Of a DNA stretch of 64,000 nucleotides, positions 52,685 through 62,299 are shown piece after piece; the first letter of the stretch is position 1; each line of letters begins with the position of its first letter. The position numbers were made by a program, and so were the translations under genes. Under the pieces are notes generated by a model, which saw only the letters and a program-made list of their open reading frames with translations, was not told the origin of the DNA and did no database searches. The stretch covers positions 186,001 through 250,000 of the forward strand of contig NZ_JAMOIM010000006.1 of assembly GCF_026130545.1 (NCBI RefSeq), in the 5' to 3' direction. The DNA is from Lichenifustis flavocetrariae. Lineage in GTDB: Bacteria; Pseudomonadota; Alphaproteobacteria; Rhizobiales; Beijerinckiaceae.

Positions 52685-53989
52685 ATGAGCCATTTCGCCT
52701 TCGTTGTTCCTCCGTTCCTTGGGCATCTCAATCCCATGCTGGCCTTGTCGGCGGCTCTGGTCGAGGCCGGCCATCGAGCCACGTTCTTTGGCATGGCCGA
52801 TATGGAGGCGGCCGTGGGCGGCCAGGGAGGTTCATTCACGGGGCTGGGCGGCATCACGCATCCACCAGGCCGGTTGGCGTCGATGACGGCCCACATGGCG
52901 GCGCCTGGCGGTTTTGGCCTCTTCCCGATTCTCGCCGATATGGCGCGGACGACCGACATGCTCTGCGCCGAATTGCCGGAGGCCTGCCGCGCGCGACGGG
53001 TCGACGGCATTATTACCGATCAGCTCGAGCCGGCCGGCGGTCTGGTGGCGGCGCATCTCGGATTGCCGTTCGTGTCGGTCGCCAATGCGCTGCCGATTCG
53101 GCGGGACCCGACGCTGCCGCCGCCCTTCACCGATTGGCCCTACGATCCCTCGCCGCAGGGTCTCCGCCGGAACAGAGGCGGCTATCGCGTGGCCGACCTG
53201 CTGATGTGGCCGATGGCGCGTACCATCGCGCGGCAGGCGCGCAGGCTCGGCCTCGGCAAGCGAGGCTCGCTCGACGACTGCCTTTCGCCCTTCGCCGATC
53301 TGACCCAGATCATCCCGGCCCTCGACTTTCCCCGCTCCGACGTGCCGCCCACCGTGCATGCCTGTGGGCCGCTCCGCCGCACCGGGCCGTTGGACGATGT
53401 CGAAGACCTGCGGCGCGGCGACCGGCCGCTCGTCTTCGCATCGCTTGGCACGCTCCAGGGCGGACGCGTCGACCTGTTCCGCCGTATCGCGGAAGCCTGC
53501 GCGGATCTCGGCCTGCACCTCGTGATCGCCCATGGGGGCCGCCTCAATGCCACCGAGGCGGCTTCGCTGCCCGGCTCGCCGATCGTTCGCGCTTTCGTGC
53601 CACAACAGGCACTGCTGCGGCACGCTGCCCTCGCCATCACCAATGGCGGCCTCAACACCGTGCTCGACGCCGCCGCCGCGGCCGTGCCGCTCCTGATCGT
53701 GCCGATTGCTTTCGAGCAAGGGGCCATTGCGGCCCGGGTCGTCCATGCGGGCCTGGGCCGATCCCTCCCGCGCCGCCGACTGACCCGGCAGCGGCTCTCG
53801 CAAACCATCCGGGAGATCCTGGACAGCGCCGACATCGCGGGCCGCGCCCGGTCGATCGCGGCCTCGATGGCCACAGCCGGCGGCGTGAGCGCGGCAGTCG
53901 CGATCATCGAGGCCGTCATGCGTACCGGGCACCCCTTCATGCAGCCTGAGCCGATGTCCAGTCGTTCCGCACGTCTTCGTCCGGCATGA
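52685..53989 (+). CDS. crtX: zeaxanthin glucosyltransferase
   Basis: A 434-residue GT1-family UDP-glycosyltransferase that attaches sugar to the hydroxyls of zeaxanthin. The N-terminus FVVPPFLGHLNPMLALSAAL and the UGT signature region TNGGLNTVLDAAAAAVPLLI (with downstream FEQGAIAARV) match CrtX. It leads the cluster and its stop overlaps crtY by 4 bases. Because its substrate requires crtZ hydroxylase, which is not in the window, crtZ must be elsewhere or CrtX must use another acceptor. Confidence 0.9.
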   Translation: MSHFAFVVPPFLGHLNPMLALSAALVEAGHRATFFGMADMEAAVGGQGGSFTGLGGITHPPGRLASMTAHMAAPGGFGLFPILADMARTTDMLCAELPEACRARRVDGIITDQLEPAGGLVAAHLGLPFVSVANALPIRRDPTLPPPFTDWPYDPSPQGLRRNRGGYRVADLLMWPMARTIARQARRLGLGKRGSLDDCLSPFADLTQIIPALDFPRSDVPPTVHACGPLRRTGPLDDVEDLRRGDRPLVFASLGTLQGGRVDLFRRIAEACADLGLHLVIAHGGRLNATEAASLPGSPIVRAFVPQQALLRHAALAITNGGLNTVLDAAAAAVPLLIVPIAFEQGAIAARVVHAGLGRSLPRRRLTRQRLSQTIREILDSADIAGRARSIAASMATAGGVSAAVAIIEAVMRTGHPFMQPEPMSSRSARLRPA

Positions 53990-55146
53990 GCGACGTGGCT
54001 GCTTGGGATCTCATTCTCGTCGGAGGTGGTCTGGCCAATGGCCTCATCGCCTACCGGCTCGCGGCGGTCCGGCCCGAGCTTCGCGTTCTGGTGCTCGAAG
54101 CCGGGCGTGTGCTCGGCGGCAATCACACCTGGTCGTTTCACACGCGGGACCTCACCGACGCGCAAGCGGCTTGGGTCGCGCCGTTCGTCAACCATCGCTG
54201 GGACCATTACGACGTCATCTTTCCGGAGTTCACGCGGCGGCTCGATCTCGGCTATTGCAGCGCGACGTCGGAGCGCTTTTCGGCGGTTCTCGATCAGGCG
54301 AAGATCGCGACCCGGTTGGGAGCGAATGTGACCGAGATCGGGCCGACCGCCGTCACCCTCGCGGACGGGACCCGGATGGAGGCCGCGGCGGTCATCGATG
54401 GGCGCGGCGTCCCCTCGACGCCGCATCTGCGGCTGGCTTATCAGAAATTCTTCGGCCAAGATCTGAGGCTCGCGGCTCCGCACGGCTTGACCGGGCCGGT
54501 TGTCATGGATGCGACGGTGACGCAGGAGGACGGCTACCGTTTCGTCTACCTGCTGCCCTTCGAGCCCGACCGGGTCTTGGTGGAGGACACCTATTATGCC
54601 GATACGCCGGCGCTCGATGCGCGGGCGCTCCGGGCACGGATCGATGCTTATGTGAAAGTACGGGGCTGGACCGTGCTGCGTCTTCTGCGCGAGGAAAGCG
54701 GGATCCTGCCCATTACTCTGGCCGGGGACATCGACGCCTTCTGGGCCGCGCAGCCCGGTCAGCCCCGCGCCGGGCTGCGGGCCGGGTTGTTTCATCCGAC
54801 GACCGGCTATTCCTTCGCCGAGGCCGTTCGTCTCGCCGATCGCCTGGCGAGCCTTCCGTCGTTCGAAGCTGCCGCCGTTCATGCCGCGATCGAGGCCACC
54901 GCGCGGCGGCGGTGGCGAGAGCAGCGAATCTTCCGCGGGTTGAACCGGATGTTGTTCCAGGCCGGTGTCCCGGCAGAGCGCTGGACCATGATGCGTCGTT
55001 TCTACCGCTTCCCCCGGGACACGATCACGCGCTTTTATGCCGGCGCTTTGACGGGCCTCGACAAGATGCGCCTGCTCAGCGGCAAGCCGCCCGTGCCCAT
55101 TCTGGGCGCCATCAAGGCGTTGCTGGACAACGGGATGCATGAATGA
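53986..55146 (+). CDS. crtY: lycopene beta-cyclase
   Basis: A 386-residue flavoprotein-type cyclase that turns lycopene into beta-carotene. The dinucleotide-binding N-terminus is DLILVGGGLANGLIAYRL, followed by GGNHTWSFH, and PFEPDRVLVEDTYY is the CrtY-type second motif. FHPTTGYSFAEAVRLAD lies near the C-terminus. It overlaps crtX and crtI by 4 bases on each side. Confidence 0.95.
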   Translation: MSDVAAWDLILVGGGLANGLIAYRLAAVRPELRVLVLEAGRVLGGNHTWSFHTRDLTDAQAAWVAPFVNHRWDHYDVIFPEFTRRLDLGYCSATSERFSAVLDQAKIATRLGANVTEIGPTAVTLADGTRMEAAAVIDGRGVPSTPHLRLAYQKFFGQDLRLAAPHGLTGPVVMDATVTQEDGYRFVYLLPFEPDRVLVEDTYYADTPALDARALRARIDAYVKVRGWTVLRLLREESGILPITLAGDIDAFWAAQPGQPRAGLRAGLFHPTTGYSFAEAVRLADRLASLPSFEAAAVHAAIEATARRRWREQRIFRGLNRMLFQAGVPAERWTMMRRFYRFPRDTITRFYAGALTGLDKMRLLSGKPPVPILGAIKALLDNGMHE

Positions 55147-56639
55147 CGCGGACAGCGGCAGTGATCGGGGCGGGGTTCGGCGGCATTGCGCTTGCCATCC
55201 GGCTACAGAGCGCGGGGATCGCCACGACCCTCTTCGAGAAGCGCGACAAGCCCGGCGGTCGCGCCTACGTCTACGAGGACCAGGGATTCACCTTCGACGG
55301 CGGTCCCACTGTCATCACGGATCCGAGTGCCATCGAGGAGCTTTTTGCGCTCACGGGTCGTAAGCTCGCCGACTATGTCACTCTGCTGCCCGTGAGCCCC
55401 TTCTACGCCCTGTCCTGGGAAAACGGCTTCACGTTCAATTATGTCAATGACCAGGCCGAGCTCGACCGGCAGATCGCCCTCAAGAGTCCGGAGGATGTCG
55501 CCGGCTACCGTAAGTTCCTGGCCTATTCGGAAGCCGTCTTCGCGGAAGGCTATCTGAAGCTCGGCACCGTGCCGTTCCTGCAGTTTCGCGATATGATCAA
55601 GGTTGCGCCGCAGTTGATGCGGCTCGAGAGTTGGCGCAGCGTCTATGCGATCGTGGCGCGTTTCATCAAGGACGAGGAACTGCGGCAGGCCTTTTCGTTC
55701 CATTCGCTGCTCGTCGGTGGCAATCCCTTCGCGACCTCGGCCATCTATGCGCTGATCCACGCGCTGGAGCGGCGATGGGGCGTCTGGTTCCCCAAGGGGG
55801 GCACCGGGGCGCTGGTGAATGGGATGATCCGCCTGTTCCAGGATCTCGGCGGCGCGGTGCGGCTCAATGCGCCGATCGACCGGATCCTGACCGAGGGCGG
55901 TCGCGCCACGGGCGTCGTTCTCGCTGGTGGTGAAACGCTGGCCTTCGATCGTGTGGCGTCCAATGCCGACGTCGTGCACACCTACGACAGGATGCTGCGC
56001 GACACCCCGCGTGGTCCCGCCAAGGCCGCCAAGATCAAGCGCCAGCGGCACTCGATGTCGCTCTTCGTGATCTATTTCGGGTTGAAACGGCACCGGCCCG
56101 AGGTCGCCCACCACACGGTCCTGTTCGGACCACGCTACAAAGGGTTGATCGACGCGATCTTCAACAAGGAGACGCTCGCGGATGATTTCTCCTTGTACCT
56201 GCACAACCCCTGCGTCACGGACCCGTCTCTCGCACCGCCCGGCGGCGGAAGTTTCTACGTGCTGGCGCCGGTGCCGCATCTCGGAACAGCGCCCGATGTC
56301 GACTGGCAGGTCGAGGGTCCGAAATACCGCGACCGCATCTTCGCCTATCTCGAAGAGCGCTGTCTGCCCGGTCTCCGGGACGATCTCGTGACGAGCCGGA
56401 TCTTTACCCCCCTCGATTTCCGCGATGAGCTGAACGCCCATGTCGGGTCTGCCTTCTCGGTCGAGCCGATCCTGACCCAGAGCGCCTGGTTCCGCCCGCA
56501 TAACCGTGATGACGTGATCCCCAACCTCTACATCGTCGGGGCCGGCACGCATCCCGGCGCGGGCGTGCCGGGCGTGATCGGCTCGGCCAAGGCGACCGCC
56601 GGGCTGATGCTGGCCGACGCCGGTCTGGCGCCCGCGTGA
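55143..56639 (+). CDS. crtI: phytoene desaturase
   Basis: A 498-residue FAD enzyme that desaturates phytoene to lycopene. The FAD-binding motif GAGFGGIALAIRLQSAG is at the N-terminus, and the C-terminal bacterial CrtI signature is VGAGTHPGAGVPGVIGSAKA. The number of desaturations cannot be read from sequence, but the crtY context favours lycopene. Start and stop overlap crtY (ATGA) and crtB (GTGA). Confidence 0.96.
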   Translation: MTRTAAVIGAGFGGIALAIRLQSAGIATTLFEKRDKPGGRAYVYEDQGFTFDGGPTVITDPSAIEELFALTGRKLADYVTLLPVSPFYALSWENGFTFNYVNDQAELDRQIALKSPEDVAGYRKFLAYSEAVFAEGYLKLGTVPFLQFRDMIKVAPQLMRLESWRSVYAIVARFIKDEELRQAFSFHSLLVGGNPFATSAIYALIHALERRWGVWFPKGGTGALVNGMIRLFQDLGGAVRLNAPIDRILTEGGRATGVVLAGGETLAFDRVASNADVVHTYDRMLRDTPRGPAKAAKIKRQRHSMSLFVIYFGLKRHRPEVAHHTVLFGPRYKGLIDAIFNKETLADDFSLYLHNPCVTDPSLAPPGGGSFYVLAPVPHLGTAPDVDWQVEGPKYRDRIFAYLEERCLPGLRDDLVTSRIFTPLDFRDELNAHVGSAFSVEPILTQSAWFRPHNRDDVIPNLYIVGAGTHPGAGVPGVIGSAKATAGLMLADAGLAPA

Positions 56640-57577
56640 CGGCATCGGCCCTACCGCATGACCGGGCGAGGGTCGCGGCCGCCACCGCCACGATCCGTCA
56701 GGGATCGAAGAGCTTCGCGGCGGCCGCACGGTTGTTCGATCCGGCCATGCGGGCAGACGCGGTGCTGCTCTACGCCTGGTGCCGGCACTGCGACGATGTG
56801 GTGGACGGCCAGGATCTCGGCTTCGCGGCCGCTGTCGCAAGCCGGCTCGCGCCCGACGAGAGGCTCGCGGCCTTGCGCCGCGAGACCGAGGCTGCGCTCG
56901 CCGGCACAGCCACCGATCCGGTTTTCGCCGGCGTCGGCGCCGTGATGCGCCGTCATGCCATTCCGGCCCGCTATGCCCTCGATCATCTCGACGGCTTCGC
57001 CATGGATGTCGCCGGACAGCGTTATCGCACCCTCGATGACACCTTGGCCTATTGCTATGGCGTGGCGGGCGTCGTGGGTCTGATGATGGCCCATGTCATG
57101 GGGGCGCGGCAGCCGTCGGTGTTGCGGCGCGCCTGCGATCTTGGTCTCGCGTTCCAGTTGACCAATATCGCGCGCGATATCGTCGAGGATGCCGAGAACG
57201 GGCGGGTCTATTGTCCCGAGTCCTGGCTCGATCAGGAAGGCGTTGCGCGGGACGAGGTGGCACAGCCGGCCCACCGTGCGGCCGTGGCGCGCGTGGCGGC
57301 CCGGCTGGTCGCTGCCGCCGAACCCTATTACGCCTCGGCCACCGTGGGGATACGGGCGCTGCCCTTTCGAGCGGCCTGGGCCATCGCGACGGCGCATGGC
57401 GTGTATCGCGCCATCGGCACCGAAGTGGTCCGCCGCGGCCCGCAGGCCTGGGATCGCCGGGTGTCCACCTCGACGGCCGCCAAGCTCGGGCATGTCGCGG
57501 TCGGCGCATTCTCGGCAGCCGTCAGGACGATGCCTCGGGAAGAGCCGGCGAGAGCAGGATTGTGGACGGTGCCCTGA
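56636..57577 (+). CDS. crtB: phytoene synthase
   Basis: A 313-residue squalene/phytoene synthase family enzyme condensing two geranylgeranyl diphosphates into phytoene. The Asp-rich motifs are HCDDVVDGQD and NIARDIVEDAENGRVYCP. The start is GTG 56636, overlapping the crtI stop. It ends the cluster, convergent with the DUF1244 gene. Supply of geranylgeranyl diphosphate (crtE) must come from elsewhere. Confidence 0.95.
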   Translation: MTASALPHDRARVAAATATIRQGSKSFAAAARLFDPAMRADAVLLYAWCRHCDDVVDGQDLGFAAAVASRLAPDERLAALRRETEAALAGTATDPVFAGVGAVMRRHAIPARYALDHLDGFAMDVAGQRYRTLDDTLAYCYGVAGVVGLMMAHVMGARQPSVLRRACDLGLAFQLTNIARDIVEDAENGRVYCPESWLDQEGVARDEVAQPAHRAAVARVAARLVAAAEPYYASATVGIRALPFRAAWAIATAHGVYRAIGTEVVRRGPQAWDRRVSTSTAAKLGHVAVGAFSAAVRTMPREEPARAGLWTVP

Positions 57578-57631
57578 CGGTTCCTAGACAAGAACGTCAG
57601 AGGTCGTCCAAAAAAGGTTCGACAGCGTCGT

Positions 57632-57943
57632 TCATCCGTGCCGGTGCGGGGCACCCTGCTCGAACTCCGACTGTTGCGTCGCGGTCGCTTCCCGCTGGTG
57701 CAAGGCCTTCCAGCTGTCATAGGGCATGCCATAGACCTGCTCGCGCGCTTCGGCCCGCGTCAGATCGAGGCCTTTGTCCCTGGCCGCATCCTCGATCCAA
57801 TTGGACAGGCAGTTGCGGCAGAAGCCGGCCAGGTTCATGAGGTCGATGTTCTGGACGTCCGTGCGCTCGCGCAGATGCGCGACAAGGCGCCGGAAGGCGG
57901 CCGCTTCGAGTTCGGTCTGCTGGGCCGGGTCGGGACGGGTCAT
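57632..57943 (-). CDS. DUF1244 family protein
   Basis: A 103-residue protein with the compact conserved core AAAFRRLVAHLRERTDVQNIDLMNLAGFCRNCLSNW, then YDSWKALHQ. The FCRNC cysteine pair suggests metal or redox chemistry. Structures of this alphaproteobacterial/gammaproteobacterial family are known, but the function is not. It is coupled to the upstream N-formylglutamate amidohydrolase gene by a 4-base overlap, a pairing common in Rhizobiales. Confidence 0.92.
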   Translation of the reverse strand: MTRPDPAQQTELEAAAFRRLVAHLRERTDVQNIDLMNLAGFCRNCLSNWIEDAARDKGLDLTRAEAREQVYGMPYDSWKALHQREATATQQSEFEQGAPHRHG

Positions 57944-58800
57944 GGGGAGAACTCCAGGTCGGAGAGCCGCCGGGCCGGACGGCCGGCCCGGCTTCCATGG
58001 TGCCGAATGACGGCGATGTCGGGGCGGCGGAGCACCGGCGCCAGAACCTGTGCGAGTCGCACGCCCCAGGCCGAGGCATCGGCATCGTTGCGGATCAGGT
58101 CCTGTCGCACCTCGATCAGTACGTTGGCGAGGCCGCGCCGCGTGGCATGCGTGTCCATTGTATCGCCCGGCAGCGCGCCATCATAGGGCTCGTTGTCGCC
58201 GATGCGCTCCGCCGGGGGAGCCAGATAGGGCTCCTTCGCCAACGCCCGGAGCAAGGGTGCGGCGATGCGGGAATCGTCGTCCCAGAGCAGCCCGATGTGC
58301 CAGGGCCGTGCCACGCCCTTCATCGAAGGCGTGAAGGAATGCATTGCCACGACGGCCGGGATGCGGCCGGTCGCGATCATCGCGTCGAGTGTCACGTCGA
58401 TGCGGTCCCGGTAGGGCTGCCAGTAGCTGGCGATTCGGTGCGCGACTTCCGCGTCGTCCACTGTCGCGTTGCCGGGCACGATGGCGCCATCGGAGATCCG
58501 CATCACCAGGGTCGGATCGCGGGCGCCGCGATTCGGATCGATGAGGAGACGCGAAAAGGTCGTCAGCAAAGCCGGGACCTTGAGGATGGCGGCCATCGTG
58601 CGGGTCACGATTTCGGCGCCGATGTCATAGGCGATGTGGCGCTCGAATTCCGACGGGTCGAGCCCCAGCCTGCCATAGCGTGCCGGCAGGCGGTTGGAGG
58701 CGTGATCGCATAATAGAAGCAAGCCTGCGTCCATCGGACCGTCCACAGCGATGACGGGAGGCTCATCCCGGTGCTCGGGTCCGGTCTGGATTGCTGGCAT
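57940..58800 (-). CDS. N-formylglutamate amidohydrolase family protein
   Basis: A 286-residue zinc hydrolase. LLLCDHASNRLP carries a metal-binding His, and HIAYDIGAE, RLLIDPNRG and VAMHSFTPSMKG are family landmarks. Classic members hydrolyse N-formyl-L-glutamate in histidine degradation, but this branch lies outside hut loci and its substrate is unsettled. The start 58800 (MPAIQTGPEHRDEPP) is chosen by homology-like length; no strong ribosome site is visible. It overlaps DUF1244. Confidence 0.9.
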   Translation of the reverse strand: MPAIQTGPEHRDEPPVIAVDGPMDAGLLLLCDHASNRLPARYGRLGLDPSEFERHIAYDIGAEIVTRTMAAILKVPALLTTFSRLLIDPNRGARDPTLVMRISDGAIVPGNATVDDAEVAHRIASYWQPYRDRIDVTLDAMIATGRIPAVVAMHSFTPSMKGVARPWHIGLLWDDDSRIAAPLLRALAKEPYLAPPAERIGDNEPYDGALPGDTMDTHATRRGLANVLIEVRQDLIRNDADASAWGVRLAQVLAPVLRRPDIAVIRHHGSRAGRPARRLSDLEFSP

Positions 58801-58914
58801 CAAAGTTTCGCGGCTCACGGCGGAAGGGTAGCGATTGTCACGCCCAAGTGCCATAGCACACACAGCTGCGCGGCGGCACATCCCGCCCGTTCGCCGAGGA
58901 TCTCGCGCTCACTC

Positions 58915-59820
58915 ATGTCGTCACTTGCGATCACGCGGCCCACGGGCAGTGTCATGCCCGTTGCGGCGCTCGTTCTCGGCGCCATCGCCATGGGATTGTC
59001 GCCCATCGCGGTTCGGCTGGCCGACGTGGGGCCGTTCACCTCGGCATTCTGGCGTGTGTTCCTGGCGCTGCCGGTGCTGTGGCTTTGGATGCGGGCATCC
59101 GAAGGCCGTCCGGCGAACCCGCCGCGCCCGTTCTCGCGGCCTACGATCCTTGCGGGTCTCGCCTTCGCGGGTGATCTGTTTTTCTGGCATCTGTCGATCG
59201 TGCACACGTCAGTGGCCAATGCCACGTTCTTCGCCACAAGTGCGCCGCTCTGGGTGGTGCTGTTCGGCTGGCTTCTCTTTCGCGAGCGCGTGAGCGTCGC
59301 GGTGCTGCTCGGCCTCGGCCTCTGTCTCCTCGGCGGGGCCTCCCTGGTCTGGCAAAGCTTGCAACTGGCGCCGGAGCATGTGAGCGGCGACGCCTATGGA
59401 ATCATCACAGGCGTGTTCTTCGGCCTCTATTTCCTCGCCGTGAGGGCGGCACGCGGGAGTGTTGGAGCCGCCCGGGTGACGTTCGAGATCAGCGTCATCA
59501 CGGCTGCGGTTCTCGCCGTCGCGGCGATCGGGTTCGAGCACCAGTTGCTGCCGCGGTCGGCGGCCGGATGGGGCGCGCTGCTCAGTCTGGCCCTCGTCAG
59601 TCAGGCGGGTGGCCAGGGGCTTCTGTCCTATGCGCTCGGGCTGCTGCCGACGGTCTTTTCTTCCCTGGTGATCTTTCTCGAAGCGGTTGCGGCTGCATTG
59701 GCGGCGCTGCTGATCCTCGGCGAACCCGTCTCGACTCTTCAGGTTCTGGGCGGCTTGCTGATCGTGGCCGGCATTTGGGTCGCCCGTCCGCGACAGGCGG
59801 CCGTGGTGGTGGAACCATGA
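58915..59820 (+). CDS. DMT-family (EamA) transporter
   Basis: A 301-residue, ten-helix inner-membrane protein with two EamA repeats: residues ~15-140 (LGAIAMGLSPIAVRLADVGPFTSAFWR...) and ~160-290 (GVFFGLYFLAVRAARGSVG...). Such proteins usually export metabolites or amino acids; the substrate is unknown. ATG 58915 gives a short cytoplasmic tail before the first helix; the longer frame from 58771 has no membrane or signal features. Confidence 0.88.
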   Translation: MSSLAITRPTGSVMPVAALVLGAIAMGLSPIAVRLADVGPFTSAFWRVFLALPVLWLWMRASEGRPANPPRPFSRPTILAGLAFAGDLFFWHLSIVHTSVANATFFATSAPLWVVLFGWLLFRERVSVAVLLGLGLCLLGGASLVWQSLQLAPEHVSGDAYGIITGVFFGLYFLAVRAARGSVGAARVTFEISVITAAVLAVAAIGFEHQLLPRSAAGWGALLSLALVSQAGGQGLLSYALGLLPTVFSSLVIFLEAVAAALAALLILGEPVSTLQVLGGLLIVAGIWVARPRQAAVVVEP

Positions 59821-59872
59821 TCCGACGAGGTTTTCTGGTGATCCAGCATGGCCAAGACGGGGCGGATGGCCT

Positions 59873-60307
59873 ATGACCCGGCGCATGCTCCGTCCGATTC
59901 TCGTAGCCCTGGCGACCAGTCTCGTGTTGGCGCCCCAGGTCCGTGCGGACTTTCGTATCTGCAACAACACCGCAAGCCGGGTGTCGATCTCCCTGGCTTA
60001 TACGGACGGTCAGGCGTGGGTCTCCGAAGGATGGTGGAACCTCAAATCCACCAACTGCGAGACGCTGCTGCGTGGCCCGCTCGCGGCACAGTTCTACTAT
60101 GTCTACGGCATGGACGAGAGCGGCGGCGAGTGGAAGGGCAAGGCCTTCATGTGCACGCGGGACCGCGAGTTCCGCATTGAAGGCCGGCAGGATTGTTATG
60201 TGCGTGGTTTTGACCGGACCGGCTTCTTCGAAGTCGATACGGGACGTGATGCAAAGAACTGGACCGTGCAGCTGACCGACCCGGCCAAGCCGGGCACCGG
60301 CCGTTAA
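59873..60307 (+). CDS. exported DUF1036 protein
   Basis: A 144-residue protein with a signal peptide (MTRRMLRPILVALATSLVLA, cleaved near VRA|DFRI). The mature part is a DUF1036 domain: FRICNNTASRVSISLAYTDG at the start, a W-W segment (EGWWNLKSTNCETLLRGPL) and CTRDREFRIEGRQDC near the end; the four cysteines probably form two disulfides. Function unknown. It lies directly upstream of pyk, as in other Rhizobiales. Confidence 0.9.
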   Translation: MTRRMLRPILVALATSLVLAPQVRADFRICNNTASRVSISLAYTDGQAWVSEGWWNLKSTNCETLLRGPLAAQFYYVYGMDESGGEWKGKAFMCTRDREFRIEGRQDCYVRGFDRTGFFEVDTGRDAKNWTVQLTDPAKPGTGR

Positions 60308-60330
60308 GCGACCCACATGAGAAGAGGTGG

Positions 60331-61770
60331 ATGATGAGACGGCATCGACGCGTCAAGATCCTGGCGACGCTTGGCCCTGCGTCACAGGATCGGGCCACCC
60401 TGGTTCGACTGTTCGAGGCTGGCGCCGATGTGTTCCGGATCAACATGAGTCATTCGAGCCATGACGCGATGCGCGAGCGCATCCGCATGATCCGGTCGAT
60501 CGAGGCCGAATACAAACGGCCGATCGGCATCCTGGTGGATCTGCAAGGCCCCAAGCTTCGTGTCGGCACCTTCGCCGACGGGCCGGTCGATCTGCCCAAG
60601 GGCGCGAGTTTCGTTCTCGACAGCGATCCGACCCCGGGCGACATCAACCGTGTGCATCTGCCGCATCCGGAAATTCTGCGGGCGCTCAGGCCCGGTCACA
60701 CGGTGCTGATCGACGACGGCAAGGTGAAACTGCACATCGCGGAGGCCACGGAGACAAGAGCGGTCGCGACTGTTGACGTGGCGGGCCGTATCTCGAACAA
60801 GAAGGGCGTCAGCCTGCCCGATACGGAGATTTCCACATCGGCCATGACGGCGAAGGATCGGTCGGATCTCGATGCCGCGCTCAATGAGGGCGTCGACTGG
60901 ATCGCGGTCTCCTTCGTGCAGCGCGCCGACGACGTCGCCGAGGTGAAGAAGATCGCACGCGGTCGTGCCTCGGTCCTGGCCAAGATCGAGAAGCCGCAGG
61001 CCATCACCAAGCTTGAGGAGATCGTCGAGATCTCCGATGCCCTCATGGTGGCGCGCGGTGACCTCGGTGTCGAAATGCCGCTCGAAAAGGTGCCGGGCCT
61101 GCAGAAGCGAATCACGCGACTGTGCCGCCGCATGGGCAAGCCGGTCGTGGTCGCGACCCAGATGCTCGAATCCATGATCACTCTGCCGGTGCCGACCCGC
61201 GCCGAAGTGTCGGATGTCGCCACCGCCGTCTTCGAGGGCGCGGATGCCGTGATGCTGTCGGCCGAAAGTGCCTCGGGTCAATTTCCGTTCGAAGCGGTGA
61301 GCACGATGAACCGCATTGCCGAGGAAGTGGAGCGCGACCCGCTCTACGGGCAGATCATCGCCTCGCAGCGCTCGGAGCCCGAGCCGACCGGCGCCGACAC
61401 GATGGCTTTCGCGACCCGCGTCGCGGCCGAGAATCTCGACCTCAAGGCCGTCGTGGCCTGGACCGCGTCGGGGGCAACCGGTCTGCGCATTGCCCGCGAG
61501 CGCCCGAACATGCCGGTCCTGGCACTTACGCCGAACATCGATGCGGCCCGGCGTCTCACCCTCGCCTGGGGCGTGCACCCCTTGGTGACGGCGGACGCCC
61601 GCGACGTCGACGATATGGCCCGCCGCGCCTGTGCCCTTGCGTTCTCCGAAGGATTTGCGGGCGCCGACGACCGGATCATCATCGTGGCCGGCCTGCCCTT
61701 CGGTTCGCCTGGCGCCACCAACATGGTGCGTCTCGCCTTTGTCAAAGCCGAGACCGCGACGACCGCTTAG
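60331..61770 (+). CDS. pyk: pyruvate kinase
   Basis: A 479-residue glycolytic enzyme making pyruvate and ATP from phosphoenolpyruvate. N-terminal ATLGPASQDRATL, DLQGPKLRVG, the signature VLAKIEKPQAI with the catalytic lysine, ARGDLGVEMPLEKVP and MLSAESASGQFP are all present. The C-terminal domain (residues ~360-475) is complete. AGAGGTGG precedes tandem ATGs at 60331 and 60334, either of which could be used. Confidence 0.97.
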   Translation: MMRRHRRVKILATLGPASQDRATLVRLFEAGADVFRINMSHSSHDAMRERIRMIRSIEAEYKRPIGILVDLQGPKLRVGTFADGPVDLPKGASFVLDSDPTPGDINRVHLPHPEILRALRPGHTVLIDDGKVKLHIAEATETRAVATVDVAGRISNKKGVSLPDTEISTSAMTAKDRSDLDAALNEGVDWIAVSFVQRADDVAEVKKIARGRASVLAKIEKPQAITKLEEIVEISDALMVARGDLGVEMPLEKVPGLQKRITRLCRRMGKPVVVATQMLESMITLPVPTRAEVSDVATAVFEGADAVMLSAESASGQFPFEAVSTMNRIAEEVERDPLYGQIIASQRSEPEPTGADTMAFATRVAAENLDLKAVVAWTASGATGLRIARERPNMPVLALTPNIDAARRLTLAWGVHPLVTADARDVDDMARRACALAFSEGFAGADDRIIIVAGLPFGSPGATNMVRLAFVKAETATTA

Positions 61771-61989
61771 ATGGTGCGTACCCTCGGCATTGAGGTCGAG
61801 GCTACGCCCGTTCAGGGGTAGCGGCATACAAGTGAGAGCCTGCGTCCGGCTCGTCAAGGGCGGAGTAGGATGATTTAGCGCGGCCTGAATTCTAGGTAGG
61901 GTGCCGGTTCGAAGACGCCATAAAGTCGCGCTGTGTCGCCCGCCAGACCCGTTAAGGCTTGGTCCGAGGCTCAGCAGGCCTAGGGCAAG

Positions 61990-62211
61990 CTAACCTTTGG
62001 CCGAACAGCCCTTCGCGCGCATCTGGTCCATTGCCAAGGCCCTGTTGTGAGCCGACAGGTCCGGGTTGGCGACGTAATGTTCGTAAAATTTGCAGACTTC
62101 CTCCGGCGTCATCTTATCGAGCGCCTTCGGGGCATTGTAGAAGGAATCTTCCTCCGACTGACATCCAGCCAGCACAAGGCCTGCCACCAGTGCCAGGAGC
62201 AATCGCTTCAT
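61990..62211 (-). CDS. small lipoprotein
   Basis: A 73-residue lipoprotein. The signal MKRLLLALVAGLVLAGC ends in lipobox LAGC, with Gln-Ser after the Cys, which favours outer-membrane sorting. The mature 57 residues contain two more cysteines (EEVCKFYEHYV and AKGCSAKG) and a helical EVCKFYEHYVANPDLSAHNRAL segment. The start 62211 follows AAGGGGAA. The family is not named; function unknown. Confidence 0.85.
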   Translation of the reverse strand: MKRLLLALVAGLVLAGCQSEEDSFYNAPKALDKMTPEEVCKFYEHYVANPDLSAHNRALAMDQMRAKGCSAKG

Positions 62212-62299
62212 TCCGGTTCCCCTTGCGTTTCTGTGAACAAAGCGCGCAGCCTGTCGCATTGACGGGCGCCGACGTCAACCGTCACCGGCGCTGGGTCGA

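Noticed and set aside
53182-55140. 652-codon minus-strand open frame opposite crtX and crtY
   Set aside because: Covers two well-identified genes and has low-complexity Arg/Pro-rich composition.
55203-56840. 545-codon minus-strand open frame opposite crtI
   Set aside because: Shadow of crtI, which has complete FAD and CrtI signatures.
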